Below, piece after piece: positions 1-8,621 of a stretch of DNA of 64,000 bases (its first letter is position 1; each line of letters starts with the position of its first letter). The notes beneath the pieces were generated by a model that ran no database searches, was not told the origin of the DNA, and saw only the letters and a program-made list of their open reading frames with translations. A program made the translations under genes and the position numbers. Location of the stretch: the NCBI RefSeq assembly GCF_016598535.1, contig NZ_CP066779.1, forward strand, positions 682,001 to 746,000. Direction: 5' to 3'. The stretch is from Rhodococcus sp. P-2. Its GTDB lineage: Bacteria > Actinomycetota > Actinomycetes > Mycobacteriales > Mycobacteriaceae.

Positions 1-404
1 TCACCGCCGACCGCCTGGACGACGTTGCGGACGTACCCGAAGTAGCCGCACTCTCACTCGACGCGTTCGGCAAGGGATTGAGCGATCTTCCGCTCGGCGT
101 CGCCGATTACGCAACGTCCATTCGCGTCCACGGTGACCAGTTCCGCAGCACCGGAGCCGGTTCGGCGTTGGAAGGTCGGTCCGTAGCGGACACGATCGAC
201 GCGGCTCGTGCATCGGCGAAGAACATCGAATTGGCGTCGACGGATCGTGTCCTCTCCAGCCGGACGTGGGACACGGCAGACGACTTGATCGACGGGCTTC
301 TGGCGGTCCTCGCCGCAGGCGCCTCACTCGTGCAGGTGGCCCACCCGGACACGGAAGCTACCGCGCGCCGAGTGGGCACCGAGAAGGTCACAAAGCAGTT
401 CTGA
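1..404 (+). CDS. TIGR03089-like protein, C-terminal part
   Basis: Partial gene whose 5' end lies before the window; the reading frame is open from base 3 and ends with TGA at 402-404. About 133 residues remain. The C-terminal pattern (a Trp-Asp-Thr segment, then an alanine-rich helix ending in a Val-Ala-His-Pro-Asp and an Arg-Arg-Val-Gly-Thr-Glu-Lys-Val-Thr tail) resembles the end of actinobacterial TIGR03089 proteins, which are shortened relatives of AMP-forming acyl-CoA synthetases. No catalytic motif is in the visible part. It converges on the ABC permease gene with only 3 bases between stops. The family call rests on recognition of the tail alone. Confidence 0.5.
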   Translation, partial: TADRLDDVADVPEVAALSLDAFGKGLSDLPLGVADYATSIRVHGDQFRSTGAGSALEGRSVADTIDAARASAKNIELASTDRVLSSRTWDTADDLIDGLLAVLAAGASLVQVAHPDTEATARRVGTEKVTKQF

Positions 405-407
405 GCG

Positions 408-2858
408 CTAGCTCGCGAGAGCTGTCACCGGTGACACCAGTCCCGCCCGCCGAGCGGGGAGCAGTGACGCGATCACACCGCAGATTCCGCCGATCAACAC
501 GATGGCCACCAACTGCACCCACGGCACTGCGCTGAGGGCAACGTCCTCGATCCCGAACACCGATGCGGTACCCGCTACGCCGAACACCATCCCGAACAAC
601 ACTCCGATCACCGATGCAACTCCTGCCACCAGCAGTGCTTCCCAGATCAACACGGCTCGAATTCCCTTCTTGGTCAATCCGAGTGCGCGGAGCAGTCCGG
701 ATTCGCGGCGCCGTTCGAGTACGGACAGCGCCATCGTGTTTCCGACGCCGATCAAGGCGATCAGCACCGCTACCGACAGCAATCCGGCAACCACCATGAG
801 CATGGTGTCGAGGATCGAATCGAGGGCTGAACGCATCTCGGTCATTCCCTGAACATCGCTGCCCGGGGCTTCCTGGCGTGAGAGGTCGGTGATGCGGTCG
901 GTGGCGGCGAGCGCCTGTTCGTCAGTATCCGTATTCAACCTGACCCAGTACGAATCGGTGGTCGGTGCAGTGGCCGCTGCACCCAGATCTCCTCGATCCA
1001 GCAGCGCTGGTTGACCTTTCACGCCTTCGATCACGCTGACGTTGACGGCGCCGCGATCCCCTCTCACCGTGGCCGTATCGCCCGCCGAGAGTTTGTACTC
1101 GGTCAGATCAGCGGGCGAGAGCACGAGCTGACCGGCAGTGGGTACCGAGATCTCGGTACGCAGAACATCTTTCACCCGAGCAGCGTCGACGCCGAATCCG
1201 GCCAGCGAGCCGCGCCCGTCGATCGTCAGTTCGGCCTTGTCCAGACCGCTCACCGCGCCGACTCCGTTGACGGCCGCAATGTCAGTCCCCAAACCGGCGG
1301 GCAGGGGCGCGGAGCCGGAGCTGCTCACCATCACGTCGACCGGAAATTGGCTGTCCATTGCTGCAGGTGCAGCTTCCTTGACCGTCGCGATTCCCACGAC
1401 GAGCGTGCTCGTCAATGCGACTCCGATCAACAGAGCCGTGGCTGTCGCCGAGGTCCGGCGTGGGTTTCTCCCGGCGTTGCCTGCTGCCAGGCTTCCCACC
1501 GGACCGATCAGTCTCGCCAATACGCCACCCGCGGCATTGATCAGTGCAGGCACAATTCGACCGGACAGGGCTGCGATTCCCAGGAACGAGAACAGCCCAC
1601 CGGCGGTTGCGGCCGGCACCTGCTGATTCGTCACTCCCAGGACCGTCATCGCGATGCCCGCGAGCAGGATCACGACGCCGAGAACCCGGCGCACCACCGA
1701 CACCTGAACGCTCTCGGGCTTGGATTCCATCGGCTGCAGTGCCGCCAACGGGGACAACTTCGTTGCCGCCCGTCCGGGCGCAGATGCAGCGAGCATCGTC
1801 ATCACGATGCCGACAGCAAGGCCGACCACGACGGTCACCGGGGTGACGCTCAGTGACGAAAGTGGAACCGGCACATCCGCGGCCGTTGCTACGCGACCGA
1901 TCGCCCAGGCGAGTCCGACACCGAGTCCGACGCCGATCACCGAGGCGATCACGCCGACCGCCGCGGCTTCACTGCGAATGCTCCGGCGAACCTGCTTGGC
2001 CGTGGCGCCGACGCATCGCAGCAACGCGAGTTCCTGAGTGCGCGCGGCGAGCAATACGGCAAACGTATTGGCGATCACCAGCGCGGCAACGACTACGGCG
2101 ATGGCGCCGAAGGCGAGCAAGACCGTGCTGAGGATCTTGGTGCCGCCCATGTATTCCGCTGCGGCGTTGTCCGTGGCTTCTTCTCCGGTCAGCACCGTGG
2201 AGTCCGAAGGCAACGCGCTCGAGATCGAATCCACGAGTTGTTGCTGAGAGCGTGAACCGTCACCGGCGACACGGAACTCACGTTCGGCACTGTCGCCGGC
2301 CCACGCGCTCACCTGCTCGGCAGTGGTGAATATCTTGATCCCGCCCAGACGTTGCGCCGAACCGGACAGGTCGACCAAGCCGACTACCTCCGCGGTGGGT
2401 GCCGCGGCACCGACCGTCGAATCTCGTGCCGTGACAGTGATTCGGGCACCCATCGGTATCCCGGAGTCCGCACTCACCAACACCTGCCCGAGGCCGGTGG
2501 GAAGCGACCCCTCTGACACCTTCTCCCAACGCAATTCGGGATTGTCGGCGATCGAGAGCGCATCCCCGTAGGACGCGCCCTTTGCCTCGGAATCGACGCG
2601 AACATACGTCGACACGTCGTCGGCGACCGCTGAGACGCCCGGCACTGCGCTCAGCACTGCTTCTGTCACTCCTGGACCGGAGGCGACAACATCGGTGGTT
2701 TCATATTGCGTCGCAAGTGATTTACTCACACTCGCATCAACCGTCGAGCTCAATGTCAAAGTCGCGACGATGTATCCGACTGCGATCACCACGGCGAGTA
2801 TCGACGCCACATAGCGCCCGGCATGCGCCCGCGCCTGGGCAAAGGCCAGACCCTTCAT
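408..2858 (-). CDS. ABC transporter permease, FtsX/MacB type
   Basis: An 816-residue integral membrane protein with an N-terminal membrane segment, a large extracellular domain, three membrane helices, then a second copy of the same arrangement ending in three more helices. This is the duplicated FtsX layout of MacB-like permeases. ATG at 2858 is chosen because the protein begins Met-Lys-Gly-Leu just before the first hydrophobic segment and overlaps the upstream ATPase stop by 4 bases; the open frame extends further without family resemblance. It forms an operon with the ATPase, response regulator and kinase upstream. Such systems move peptides, antibiotics or lipids, or act mechanically in the envelope; the substrate here is unknown. 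Confidence 0.85.
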   Translation of the reverse strand: MKGLAFAQARAHAGRYVASILAVVIAVGYIVATLTLSSTVDASVSKSLATQYETTDVVASGPGVTEAVLSAVPGVSAVADDVSTYVRVDSEAKGASYGDALSIADNPELRWEKVSEGSLPTGLGQVLVSADSGIPMGARITVTARDSTVGAAAPTAEVVGLVDLSGSAQRLGGIKIFTTAEQVSAWAGDSAEREFRVAGDGSRSQQQLVDSISSALPSDSTVLTGEEATDNAAAEYMGGTKILSTVLLAFGAIAVVVAALVIANTFAVLLAARTQELALLRCVGATAKQVRRSIRSEAAAVGVIASVIGVGLGVGLAWAIGRVATAADVPVPLSSLSVTPVTVVVGLAVGIVMTMLAASAPGRAATKLSPLAALQPMESKPESVQVSVVRRVLGVVILLAGIAMTVLGVTNQQVPAATAGGLFSFLGIAALSGRIVPALINAAGGVLARLIGPVGSLAAGNAGRNPRRTSATATALLIGVALTSTLVVGIATVKEAAPAAMDSQFPVDVMVSSSGSAPLPAGLGTDIAAVNGVGAVSGLDKAELTIDGRGSLAGFGVDAARVKDVLRTEISVPTAGQLVLSPADLTEYKLSAGDTATVRGDRGAVNVSVIEGVKGQPALLDRGDLGAAATAPTTDSYWVRLNTDTDEQALAATDRITDLSRQEAPGSDVQGMTEMRSALDSILDTMLMVVAGLLSVAVLIALIGVGNTMALSVLERRRESGLLRALGLTKKGIRAVLIWEALLVAGVASVIGVLFGMVFGVAGTASVFGIEDVALSAVPWVQLVAIVLIGGICGVIASLLPARRAGLVSPVTALAS

Positions 2859-3652
2859 CGCAGTGCGCCCGAAGCTGCAGGAACATCGGCCAAGTCGTCG
2901 GCCCCGAGGGCGCGCATGGCACCGATCACCGAGTCGACGGTGGGATGGTCGATCTCTCCGGCGATACGCCCGTCCGCGATCAACACGACTCGGTCCGCAT
3001 ACGACGCCGCCACCGGATCGTGTGTCACCATGACGACCGTCTGACCGGTCTCCCGGACGCTGGTGCGCAAGAGTCCCAGAACCTCTGTCCCGGAACGGGA
3101 ATCCAGGTTTCCGGTGGGTTCGTCGGCAAAGATCACGTCGGGCTGAGGCAGGAGTGCGCGGGCGACAGCAACACGCTGCTGTTGACCACCGGACAACTCG
3201 TGCGGAAGGTGATCGAGGCGCTGGGACAGTCCTAGCTTGCCGATCACCTCGTCCATCCACTCGGGCGACGGTTCACTGCCTGCCAACTTCATCGGCAGCA
3301 GCATGTTCTCCCGAGCAGTGAGCACCGGAAGCAGGTTGAACGCTTGGAAGACGAACCCGATTCGCTCGCGTCGCAGTTCGGTGAGTTCCGTGTCGCCGAA
3401 TTTCGTGACCTCGGTGTCGCCCAGGAAAACCTGCCCGCCCGAGACCGTGTCGAGTCCGGCCAGGCAGTGCATGAGCGTCGACTTTCCGGAGCCGGACGGG
3501 CCCATGATCGCGGTGAACCGCTCACGGCCGAAGTCCACGTCGACGCCGCCGAGCGCGTGAACCGTGGTCTCACCGGTGCCGTACACCTTGGTGACACCGC
3601 GCGCGGTGATCGCCGGCACTTCGGCTGGTTCCGTCGTGGTGTGCGCATGCAT
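2855..3652 (-). CDS. ABC transporter ATP-binding protein, MacB/LolD type
   Basis: A 265-residue ATPase partner of the FtsX-type permease downstream. Visible motifs are Walker A (GPSGSGKST), the Q-loop, the signature LSGGQQQRVA and Walker B with FADEPTGNLD, in the order and wording typical of the LolD/MacB/FtsE branch. ATG at 3652 is preceded by GGAGGG about 8 bases upstream; a longer reading frame to 3709 has no such site. It overlaps the permease by 4 bases, which points to translational coupling. The two-component genes immediately upstream suggest it is induced by an envelope or antibiotic signal, as inferred from context. Confidence 0.93.
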   Translation of the reverse strand: MHAHTTTEPAEVPAITARGVTKVYGTGETTVHALGGVDVDFGRERFTAIMGPSGSGKSTLMHCLAGLDTVSGGQVFLGDTEVTKFGDTELTELRRERIGFVFQAFNLLPVLTARENMLLPMKLAGSEPSPEWMDEVIGKLGLSQRLDHLPHELSGGQQQRVAVARALLPQPDVIFADEPTGNLDSRSGTEVLGLLRTSVRETGQTVVMVTHDPVAASYADRVVLIADGRIAGEIDHPTVDSVIGAMRALGADDLADVPAASGALR

Positions 3653-3787
3653 TCTTTTGCCCTCCGTAAAGCTTCTCGCTATGACGGAATCGACGTTATT
3701 GCAGCGCAAGTGGTCTACGCGTCGGAGCGCGGGGCGATCTTCGAAACCCTGGTGTCATCCCGGGGTAGGACTGGACACGACTGCTCG

Positions 3788-4480
3788 TCAGCCCTCGGTA
3801 CCGAGGAGGTCGGCGCGCTTGACCAAGCCGATCTGGAAGGCGAAGACGACTGCCTGCACGCGATCACGTGAATGCGTCTTCGAAAGAACCCGTCCGACAT
3901 GGGTTTTCACAGTCGTTTCGGAGACGTGGAATTTGGCGGCGATCTCCGAATTCGACAGCCCGTACGCCATGGCCTCGAGCACCTCGACCTCGCGGGGGGT
4001 CAACTCTTCGGGCAACTGCGCTTCGGGCGCCGAACCTTCCAGGAGCGGCCCGACGTGCTGAAGCAGTCGCCGGGTGGCCCGGGCCTCGATCACCGCGTCC
4101 CCGCGGTGCACGGTGCGGATGGCGTCGAGCAACTGCTCCGGTGGCACGTCCTTGAGCAGGAATCCGCTGGCGCCCGCCCTGATTGCCGACATCACGTACT
4201 CGTCGTTGTCGAAGGTGGTGAGCACCACGACCTTCGGTGCATCGGGATCGGCCAGGAGCCGACGGGTCGCCTCGATGCCGTCCATCTTCGGCATCTGGAC
4301 ATCCATCAGGACGACGTCGACATGACGGGCGGCCAATTCGGTCAATGCCTGCTGACCGTCCGAAGCCTCGACCACCACGGACAGATCCGGCTGCGAGTCG
4401 ATGACCATTCGAAAACCTGCGCGGACCAGCTGCTGATCGTCGATCAGTGCCACTGCAATCGGAGCCACGTGTTCGTCCAT
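3788..4480 (-). CDS. NarL/LuxR-family response regulator
   Basis: About 230 residues: an N-terminal receiver domain (acidic pair near residues 14-15, phosphoacceptor Asp near 60 in VVLMDVQMP, conserved Lys near 110) and a C-terminal LuxR helix-turn-helix starting at LTPREVEVLEAMA. ATG at 4480 has AAGGTGA about 5 bases upstream; an in-frame GTG at 4487-4489 overlaps that site and is less likely. It lies 35 bases downstream of its cognate kinase and 135 bases upstream of the ABC transporter pair. It probably controls that transporter, which is inferred from position only. Confidence 0.93.
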   Translation of the reverse strand: MDEHVAPIAVALIDDQQLVRAGFRMVIDSQPDLSVVVEASDGQQALTELAARHVDVVLMDVQMPKMDGIEATRRLLADPDAPKVVVLTTFDNDEYVMSAIRAGASGFLLKDVPPEQLLDAIRTVHRGDAVIEARATRRLLQHVGPLLEGSAPEAQLPEELTPREVEVLEAMAYGLSNSEIAAKFHVSETTVKTHVGRVLSKTHSRDRVQAVVFAFQIGLVKRADLLGTEG

Positions 4481-4515
4481 GCCACTCACCTTAAGACCTG
4501 CAGACGTTTCAAGAC

Positions 4516-5703
4516 CTACCCAGACGTTCGTTCGTAGGGCAGGACAGCCCGGACACTGTATCCGCCGCCAGATTTCGGTCCGGCGGTAACTTTGCCTCCG
4601 TGCAGTTTGGCGCGCTCGGCCATTCCGATCAGCCCCTGCCCGCCTGGTGACGATTCGACCAGCGCTGCGCTGCCACCTCGTCCGTCGTCGGTGATGCCGA
4701 GAACGAGTTCGGTTTCAGCCCACGTCATCTCGACGCTCGCCTGTGCTCCTGGTCCGGCATGTTTGAGAACGTTCGTCAGCGATTCCTGGACGATGCGATA
4801 CGCCGTCAACCCCGCACCTGCCGAGAGTTCGCGTGGTTCGCCGGTCACGCTGACGGCGATGTCGAGTCCACTGCTGCGCAACTCGTGGAACAGACTGTCG
4901 ATGTCGCCCGCGCCCGGGATCACCGAGAAGTCACGGGGCGTGTCCTCGCGCAGAACCGACAGAAGCGAGCGCATGTCGGTCAGCGCCTGGCGGCCCGTGG
5001 AGGCAATGGTTTCGAGCGCCTGAACGGCAGCCTGCGGGTCCTTCGCCGCACTGTAGCGTCCGCCGTCGGCTTGGGCGATGACAACGGTCAACGAATGCGC
5101 GACGATGTCGTGCATCTCGCGCGCTATCCTCGAGCGCTCGCTGATCGTCGCGATTTCCGCTTCCTGCGCGCGCTCGAGTTCGAGCAACCGTGCGCGCTCG
5201 GTGAGGCCTTCCAGTTGTTTGGTGCGGACTCGACGCAGATCACCGAACGCCCAGACCGCGAGCATGAAGATCATGACGGCCACGGACTGCATGACCTGCG
5301 AAGACACCGGGATTCCGTCGTAGCCGAAGTATCGAACAGTCCCGGCAATCGAGCCGAGCAACGCGAGCAGCAGACCGGTGAGTGAACTCCATCGTGCGCC
5401 GTAGGCGGCCAGCGCGTACAGGGAGATGGGAACAACGACGGCGGACGCCAGCAGCGTATTGCCGATGAAGATCACGTGCAGTACCGAGAACCCGGCGATC
5501 ACCATGCCGGAGAGTTCCGGGCGCGAGCGCCGCCACACCAGCGGAACCGTCATGCCCAGCGAGATGAACACCGCCAGCGGACTCGCCTCGACCGCAACGA
5601 CGACACTGAACAGTGCGGCAACCGTCGCGATGCAGATGTCCACACCGCGAGCATGATCCGCGCTCCAGCGGACGAAGCGTTCACTAGTCGGAAAACGAGC
5701 CAT
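4516..5703 (-). CDS. Sensor histidine kinase, HisKA_3 type
   Basis: A 395-residue membrane kinase. Four to five hydrophobic segments occupy residues 20-155, followed by a coiled-coil linker, the dimerisation box with His near 198 (SRIAREMHDIVAHSL) and a C-terminal HATPase with the N box (ESLTNVLKHA) and G box (DDGRGG). This is the NarX/DesK-like class that pairs with LuxR-type regulators, as found just downstream. The short extracellular loops suggest intramembrane sensing. No Shine-Dalgarno is visible; instead TAATGT (5716-5711) lies 7 bases before the ATG, a leaderless promoter pattern. It is the first gene of the kinase-regulator-ABC operon. Confidence 0.92.
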   Translation of the reverse strand: MARFPTSERFVRWSADHARGVDICIATVAALFSVVVAVEASPLAVFISLGMTVPLVWRRSRPELSGMVIAGFSVLHVIFIGNTLLASAVVVPISLYALAAYGARWSSLTGLLLALLGSIAGTVRYFGYDGIPVSSQVMQSVAVMIFMLAVWAFGDLRRVRTKQLEGLTERARLLELERAQEAEIATISERSRIAREMHDIVAHSLTVVIAQADGGRYSAAKDPQAAVQALETIASTGRQALTDMRSLLSVLREDTPRDFSVIPGAGDIDSLFHELRSSGLDIAVSVTGEPRELSAGAGLTAYRIVQESLTNVLKHAGPGAQASVEMTWAETELVLGITDDGRGGSAALVESSPGGQGLIGMAERAKLHGGKVTAGPKSGGGYSVRAVLPYERTSG

Positions 5704-5723
5704 GCCGCCAACATTAGCTTTGC

Positions 5724-6101
5724 TCAGGTGCGGTAGCCGCCGTCTTCGAGTCCGGCCTCGATTTCGAATCGGTTCCGCGGCCCGCGATGACGCAGCTCCT
5801 CACGCAGGTAGAGCAGCCCGAATACGATTCCGTACCTGGCCCATTGGTCTGCGTGGACAGCTTCGTGACGAAGGACGGATCGAGTCGTGTTTCTCCGCGT
5901 GAGATACACACCACCGAGAGTTGTTCCGCCTCTGGCGAACCCGCCGCGTAGCCCGGAAGCGACAAAGATCCCGGACTCGTCGTCGAAGCTGATGTCCGCG
6001 CCGAGAAGCCCGGCGTAGAACAGGGCGACGCGAGTGACGAATGCGGACTGCGCGCTGCCCCGACTCGCTCGGATCAGCGGCAGCCCGCGTCGTGCACACA
6101 C
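5724..6101 (-). CDS. Small HExxH protein of unknown function
   Basis: A 125-residue protein starting at GTG 6101, 8 bases after the purE stop; no ATG fits. A zinc-binding type HEAVH sits near residues 79-83 and a downstream NRFEIEA segment near 110-116 could supply a third acidic ligand. A weakly hydrophobic stretch (residues 25-35) precedes it. It is too small for a classical secreted protease and has no clear signal peptide. Actinobacterial homologues next to purE are known only as hypothetical proteins. Position suggests co-transcription with purK-purE. The start could be later, but the HExxH region is certainly in this frame. Confidence 0.65.
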   Translation of the reverse strand: MCARRGLPLIRASRGSAQSAFVTRVALFYAGLLGADISFDDESGIFVASGLRGGFARGGTTLGGVYLTRRNTTRSVLRHEAVHADQWARYGIVFGLLYLREELRHRGPRNRFEIEAGLEDGGYRT

Positions 6102-6108
6102 GAGAAGA

Positions 6109-6621
6109 TCAGTCCAGCAGTTTCTCGCGAAGCGCCTTGTCCTTGTCGAGCACCATCGACTCGAGGCTCTCCTGGAATGCCACCATCCGCTGCTGCAGTG
6201 CGGGATCGGAAGCGCCGAGAATCCGGGCGGCCAGCAGACCGGCGTTGCGAGCCCCGCCGATCGACACTGTTGCCACCGGGACACCGGCCGGCATCTGGAC
6301 GATCGAGAGCAGCGAATCCATACCGTCGAGGTACTTGAGCGGCACCGGAACTCCGATGACGGGCAGCGGCGTTGCCGAGGCAACCATGCCCGGAAGGTGT
6401 GCGGCGCCACCGGCACCGGCGATGATGACCTTGATTCCGCGGCCGGCGGCGTCCTTGGCGTAGTCGAGCATCCGCTGAGGCGTACGGTGCGCCGAGACGA
6501 CTCCGACCTCGAAGCGGATACCGAATTCGGCCAACGCTTCGGCTGCCGCTTCCATGGTCGGCCAATCCGAATCGCTGCCCATGATCAGGCCGACCTGCGC
6601 GCTCTCACTCACCGTGTACAT
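6109..6621 (-). CDS. purE: N5-carboxyaminoimidazole ribonucleotide mutase PurE
   Basis: Class I PurE, about 170 residues, converts N5-CAIR to CAIR in de novo purine synthesis. The phosphate-binding [13 protein letters not shown] at the N-terminus, SAHRTP and the [11 protein letters not shown] loop are intact. It overlaps the end of purK: ATG 6621 gives a 17-base overlap, while GTG 6612 gives 8 bases; neither has a strong ribosome site, so the start is uncertain by three codons. It works directly with PurK, encoded upstream in the same operon. Cytoplasmic. Confidence 0.96.
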   Translation of the reverse strand: MYTVSESAQVGLIMGSDSDWPTMEAAAEALAEFGIRFEVGVVSAHRTPQRMLDYAKDAAGRGIKVIIAGAGGAAHLPGMVASATPLPVIGVPVPLKYLDGMDSLLSIVQMPAGVPVATVSIGGARNAGLLAARILGASDPALQQRMVAFQESLESMVLDKDKALREKLLD

Positions 6622-7873
6622 CCCATCCGTCGGTCCAAACTGCGTACGAAAGCCAATGTGCTGCCCGCTCGGCGCGTTCCCGAACTGCGGCAACATAATT
6701 CGGATCGTCGATGGATCCGGCGCCGCCCACGATGTTGACGTGCCCGATCTTGCGGTCCTTGCGCTCACCCTTGCCGTACAGGTGGATCTTCGCGTCGGGC
6801 ATCCGAGCGAACAGGTGATGGACACGCTCGTCCATCGTCATCTCGGGCGCTTCCGGTGCACCCAGAACGTTCGCCATCACGGTGACCGGAGCGATCGGCG
6901 AGGTGTCTCCGAGCGGGTAGTCGAGAACCGCGCGCAGATGCTGTTCGAACTGAGAGGTGCGGGCGCCGTCCATCGTCCAGTGACCGGAATTGTGCGGGCG
7001 CATCGCCAACTCGTTGACCACGAGAGTGCCGTCCGTCGTCTCGAAGAGTTCGACGGCCATCGAGCCGACGACGCCGAGTTCGGACGCGATGCGCAGCGCC
7101 AATTGCTCGGCTTCCTCGGCAACGGCACTCGACAGCTCGGGGGCAGGTGCGATCACGACGGCGCACTGGCCGTTGCGCTGAACGGTCTCGACGACCGGCC
7201 ACGTAGCACCCTGCCCGAACGGTGACCGCGCAACCATGGCGGACAGTTCCCGACGCATCGAGACCATTTCCTCGACGATCAGTGGAACACCCTTGTTCAG
7301 CTGCTCGGTGACAATGGCTTCTGCTTCGTCCTGATCGTCGGTGATCCAGACGCCCCGGCCGTCGTAGCCTCCGCGTGTTGCCTTGATGACAAGCGGCCAA
7401 CCGTGTTCGGCACCGAAACGCACGACGTCTTCTGCCCACGTCACTTCGGCGTACGCCGGTACGGGTGCGCCCAGTTCGGCAAGTTTGCGACGCATCAGCA
7501 GTTTGTCCTGAGCGAAGATCAGAGCGTGCGGCGGAGGCTGAACGTTCACGCCTTCGGCAACAAGAACCTCGAGATGTTCGGTCGGCACGTGCTCGTGGTC
7601 GAACGTCAACGCGTTGGAACCGACCGCTGCGCGGCGAAGAGCGTCGAGGTCGGTGTGGCTACCCAGCACGACGTCGGGGCTGACCTGAGCTGCCGGCTCG
7701 TCCGCAGTCCCGGAGAGCACTCGGAGCGTCTGGCCCAGGGCCACCGCCGCCTGGTGGGTCATCCTGGCCAACTGTCCGCCACCGATCATGGTGACGACGG
7801 GCATGGATGCTTTTGCCGGTCGAGGGGTGGTCGGGCGGGCGGGGATCTGCGCGGGATCGTTGTTGCCGGTCAC
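6605..7873 (-). CDS. purK: N5-carboxyaminoimidazole ribonucleotide synthase PurK
   Basis: A 422-residue ATP-grasp enzyme that carboxylates AIR with bicarbonate to N5-CAIR. The N-terminal [10 protein letters not shown] motif, the ATP-grasp core with [13 protein letters not shown] and VEEMVS, and the [11 protein letters not shown] motif near the active site are present. GTG 7873 gives about 24 extra N-terminal residues before the conserved Rossmann-like start; an ATG at that point is an alternative. It is divergent from the GtrA gene and overlaps purE, which fixes the operon order purK-purE-HExxH protein. Confidence 0.96.
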   Translation of the reverse strand: MTGNNDPAQIPARPTTPRPAKASMPVVTMIGGGQLARMTHQAAVALGQTLRVLSGTADEPAAQVSPDVVLGSHTDLDALRRAAVGSNALTFDHEHVPTEHLEVLVAEGVNVQPPPHALIFAQDKLLMRRKLAELGAPVPAYAEVTWAEDVVRFGAEHGWPLVIKATRGGYDGRGVWITDDQDEAEAIVTEQLNKGVPLIVEEMVSMRRELSAMVARSPFGQGATWPVVETVQRNGQCAVVIAPAPELSSAVAEEAEQLALRIASELGVVGSMAVELFETTDGTLVVNELAMRPHNSGHWTMDGARTSQFEQHLRAVLDYPLGDTSPIAPVTVMANVLGAPEAPEMTMDERVHHLFARMPDAKIHLYGKGERKDRKIGHVNIVGGAGSIDDPNYVAAVRERAERAAHWLSYAVWTDGWDVHGE

Positions 7874-7995
7874 GGCTCTCTATGTTGTCATGTGCCGCGT
7901 TCGCCCGTTCATTCAGCGTTCCCAATCTGTGATTCTGCTGATGAATCCGCGGCAAATTGGTGGTAACGCGGTTTCGTTTCGTAAACTCATCTGTT

Positions 7996-8595
7996 GTGCC
8001 ATTTGTCGACGGGGTCATTGCCCGCATACCCCAACCGTTTCGTGACATCGCTCTGCGTCACAGCGAGCTGATCAAATTCGCGATCGTCGGCGGAACGACC
8101 TTCCTGATCGACTCCGGCATCTTCTACACACTCAAGCTGTCGATCCTCGAATCCAAGCCGATCACGGCCAAGATCATCGCCGGCGTCGTCGCGGTGATCG
8201 CGTCGTACATTCTCAACCGCGAGTGGTCGTTCAAGAACCGTGGTGGCCGTGAACCAGCGCACGAGGCTGCCCTGTTCTTCATCATCAGCGCCATCGGCGT
8301 CGTCATCAGCTTCATCCCGCTGTACATCTCCAGTTACGTCTTCAACCTGCGCGTACCCGAAGTCAGCTTGGCGACGGAGAACATCGCCGACTTCATCAGT
8401 GCGTACGTCATCGGCAACCTGCTGCAGATGGCGTTCCGATTCTGGGCCTTCCGCAAGTTCGTGTTTCCCGACGAGAATCCGGAACCGCTCGAACTATCCG
8501 ACACCACGGGATTGTCCGAAACCACGGCGTTAACCGAAACCACAGCGCCTGACCCGGTCATTCCTGACGCCGAAGAGGAACTCGGGCACTCCTGA
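7996..8595 (+). CDS. GtrA-like membrane protein
   Basis: About 199 residues with four predicted membrane helices and the GtrA pattern (LIKFAIVGGTTFLIDSG at the first helix; SYILNREWSF after the second). GtrA-type proteins are thought to help move polyprenyl-linked sugars for cell-wall polysaccharides; M. tuberculosis Rv3277 occupies the same place. GTG 7996 is favoured because TAAACT lies 8 bases before it and the sequence then matches the usual family start; an ATG at 7957 would add 13 residues. The C-terminus is a threonine-rich acidic tail with a repeated Thr-Glu-Thr pattern of unknown role. Confidence 0.88.
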   Translation: MPFVDGVIARIPQPFRDIALRHSELIKFAIVGGTTFLIDSGIFYTLKLSILESKPITAKIIAGVVAVIASYILNREWSFKNRGGREPAHEAALFFIISAIGVVISFIPLYISSYVFNLRVPEVSLATENIADFISAYVIGNLLQMAFRFWAFRKFVFPDENPEPLELSDTTGLSETTALTETTAPDPVIPDAEEELGHS

Positions 8596-8621
8596 GTTTT
8601 CCGTCTGCGCGAGCCTTTCGG

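Noticed and set aside
2859..3260. Upstream extension of the FtsX permease to 950 residues
   Set aside because: The added part overlaps the ATPase gene and is not membrane-protein-like; ATG 2858 gives a family-consistent start.
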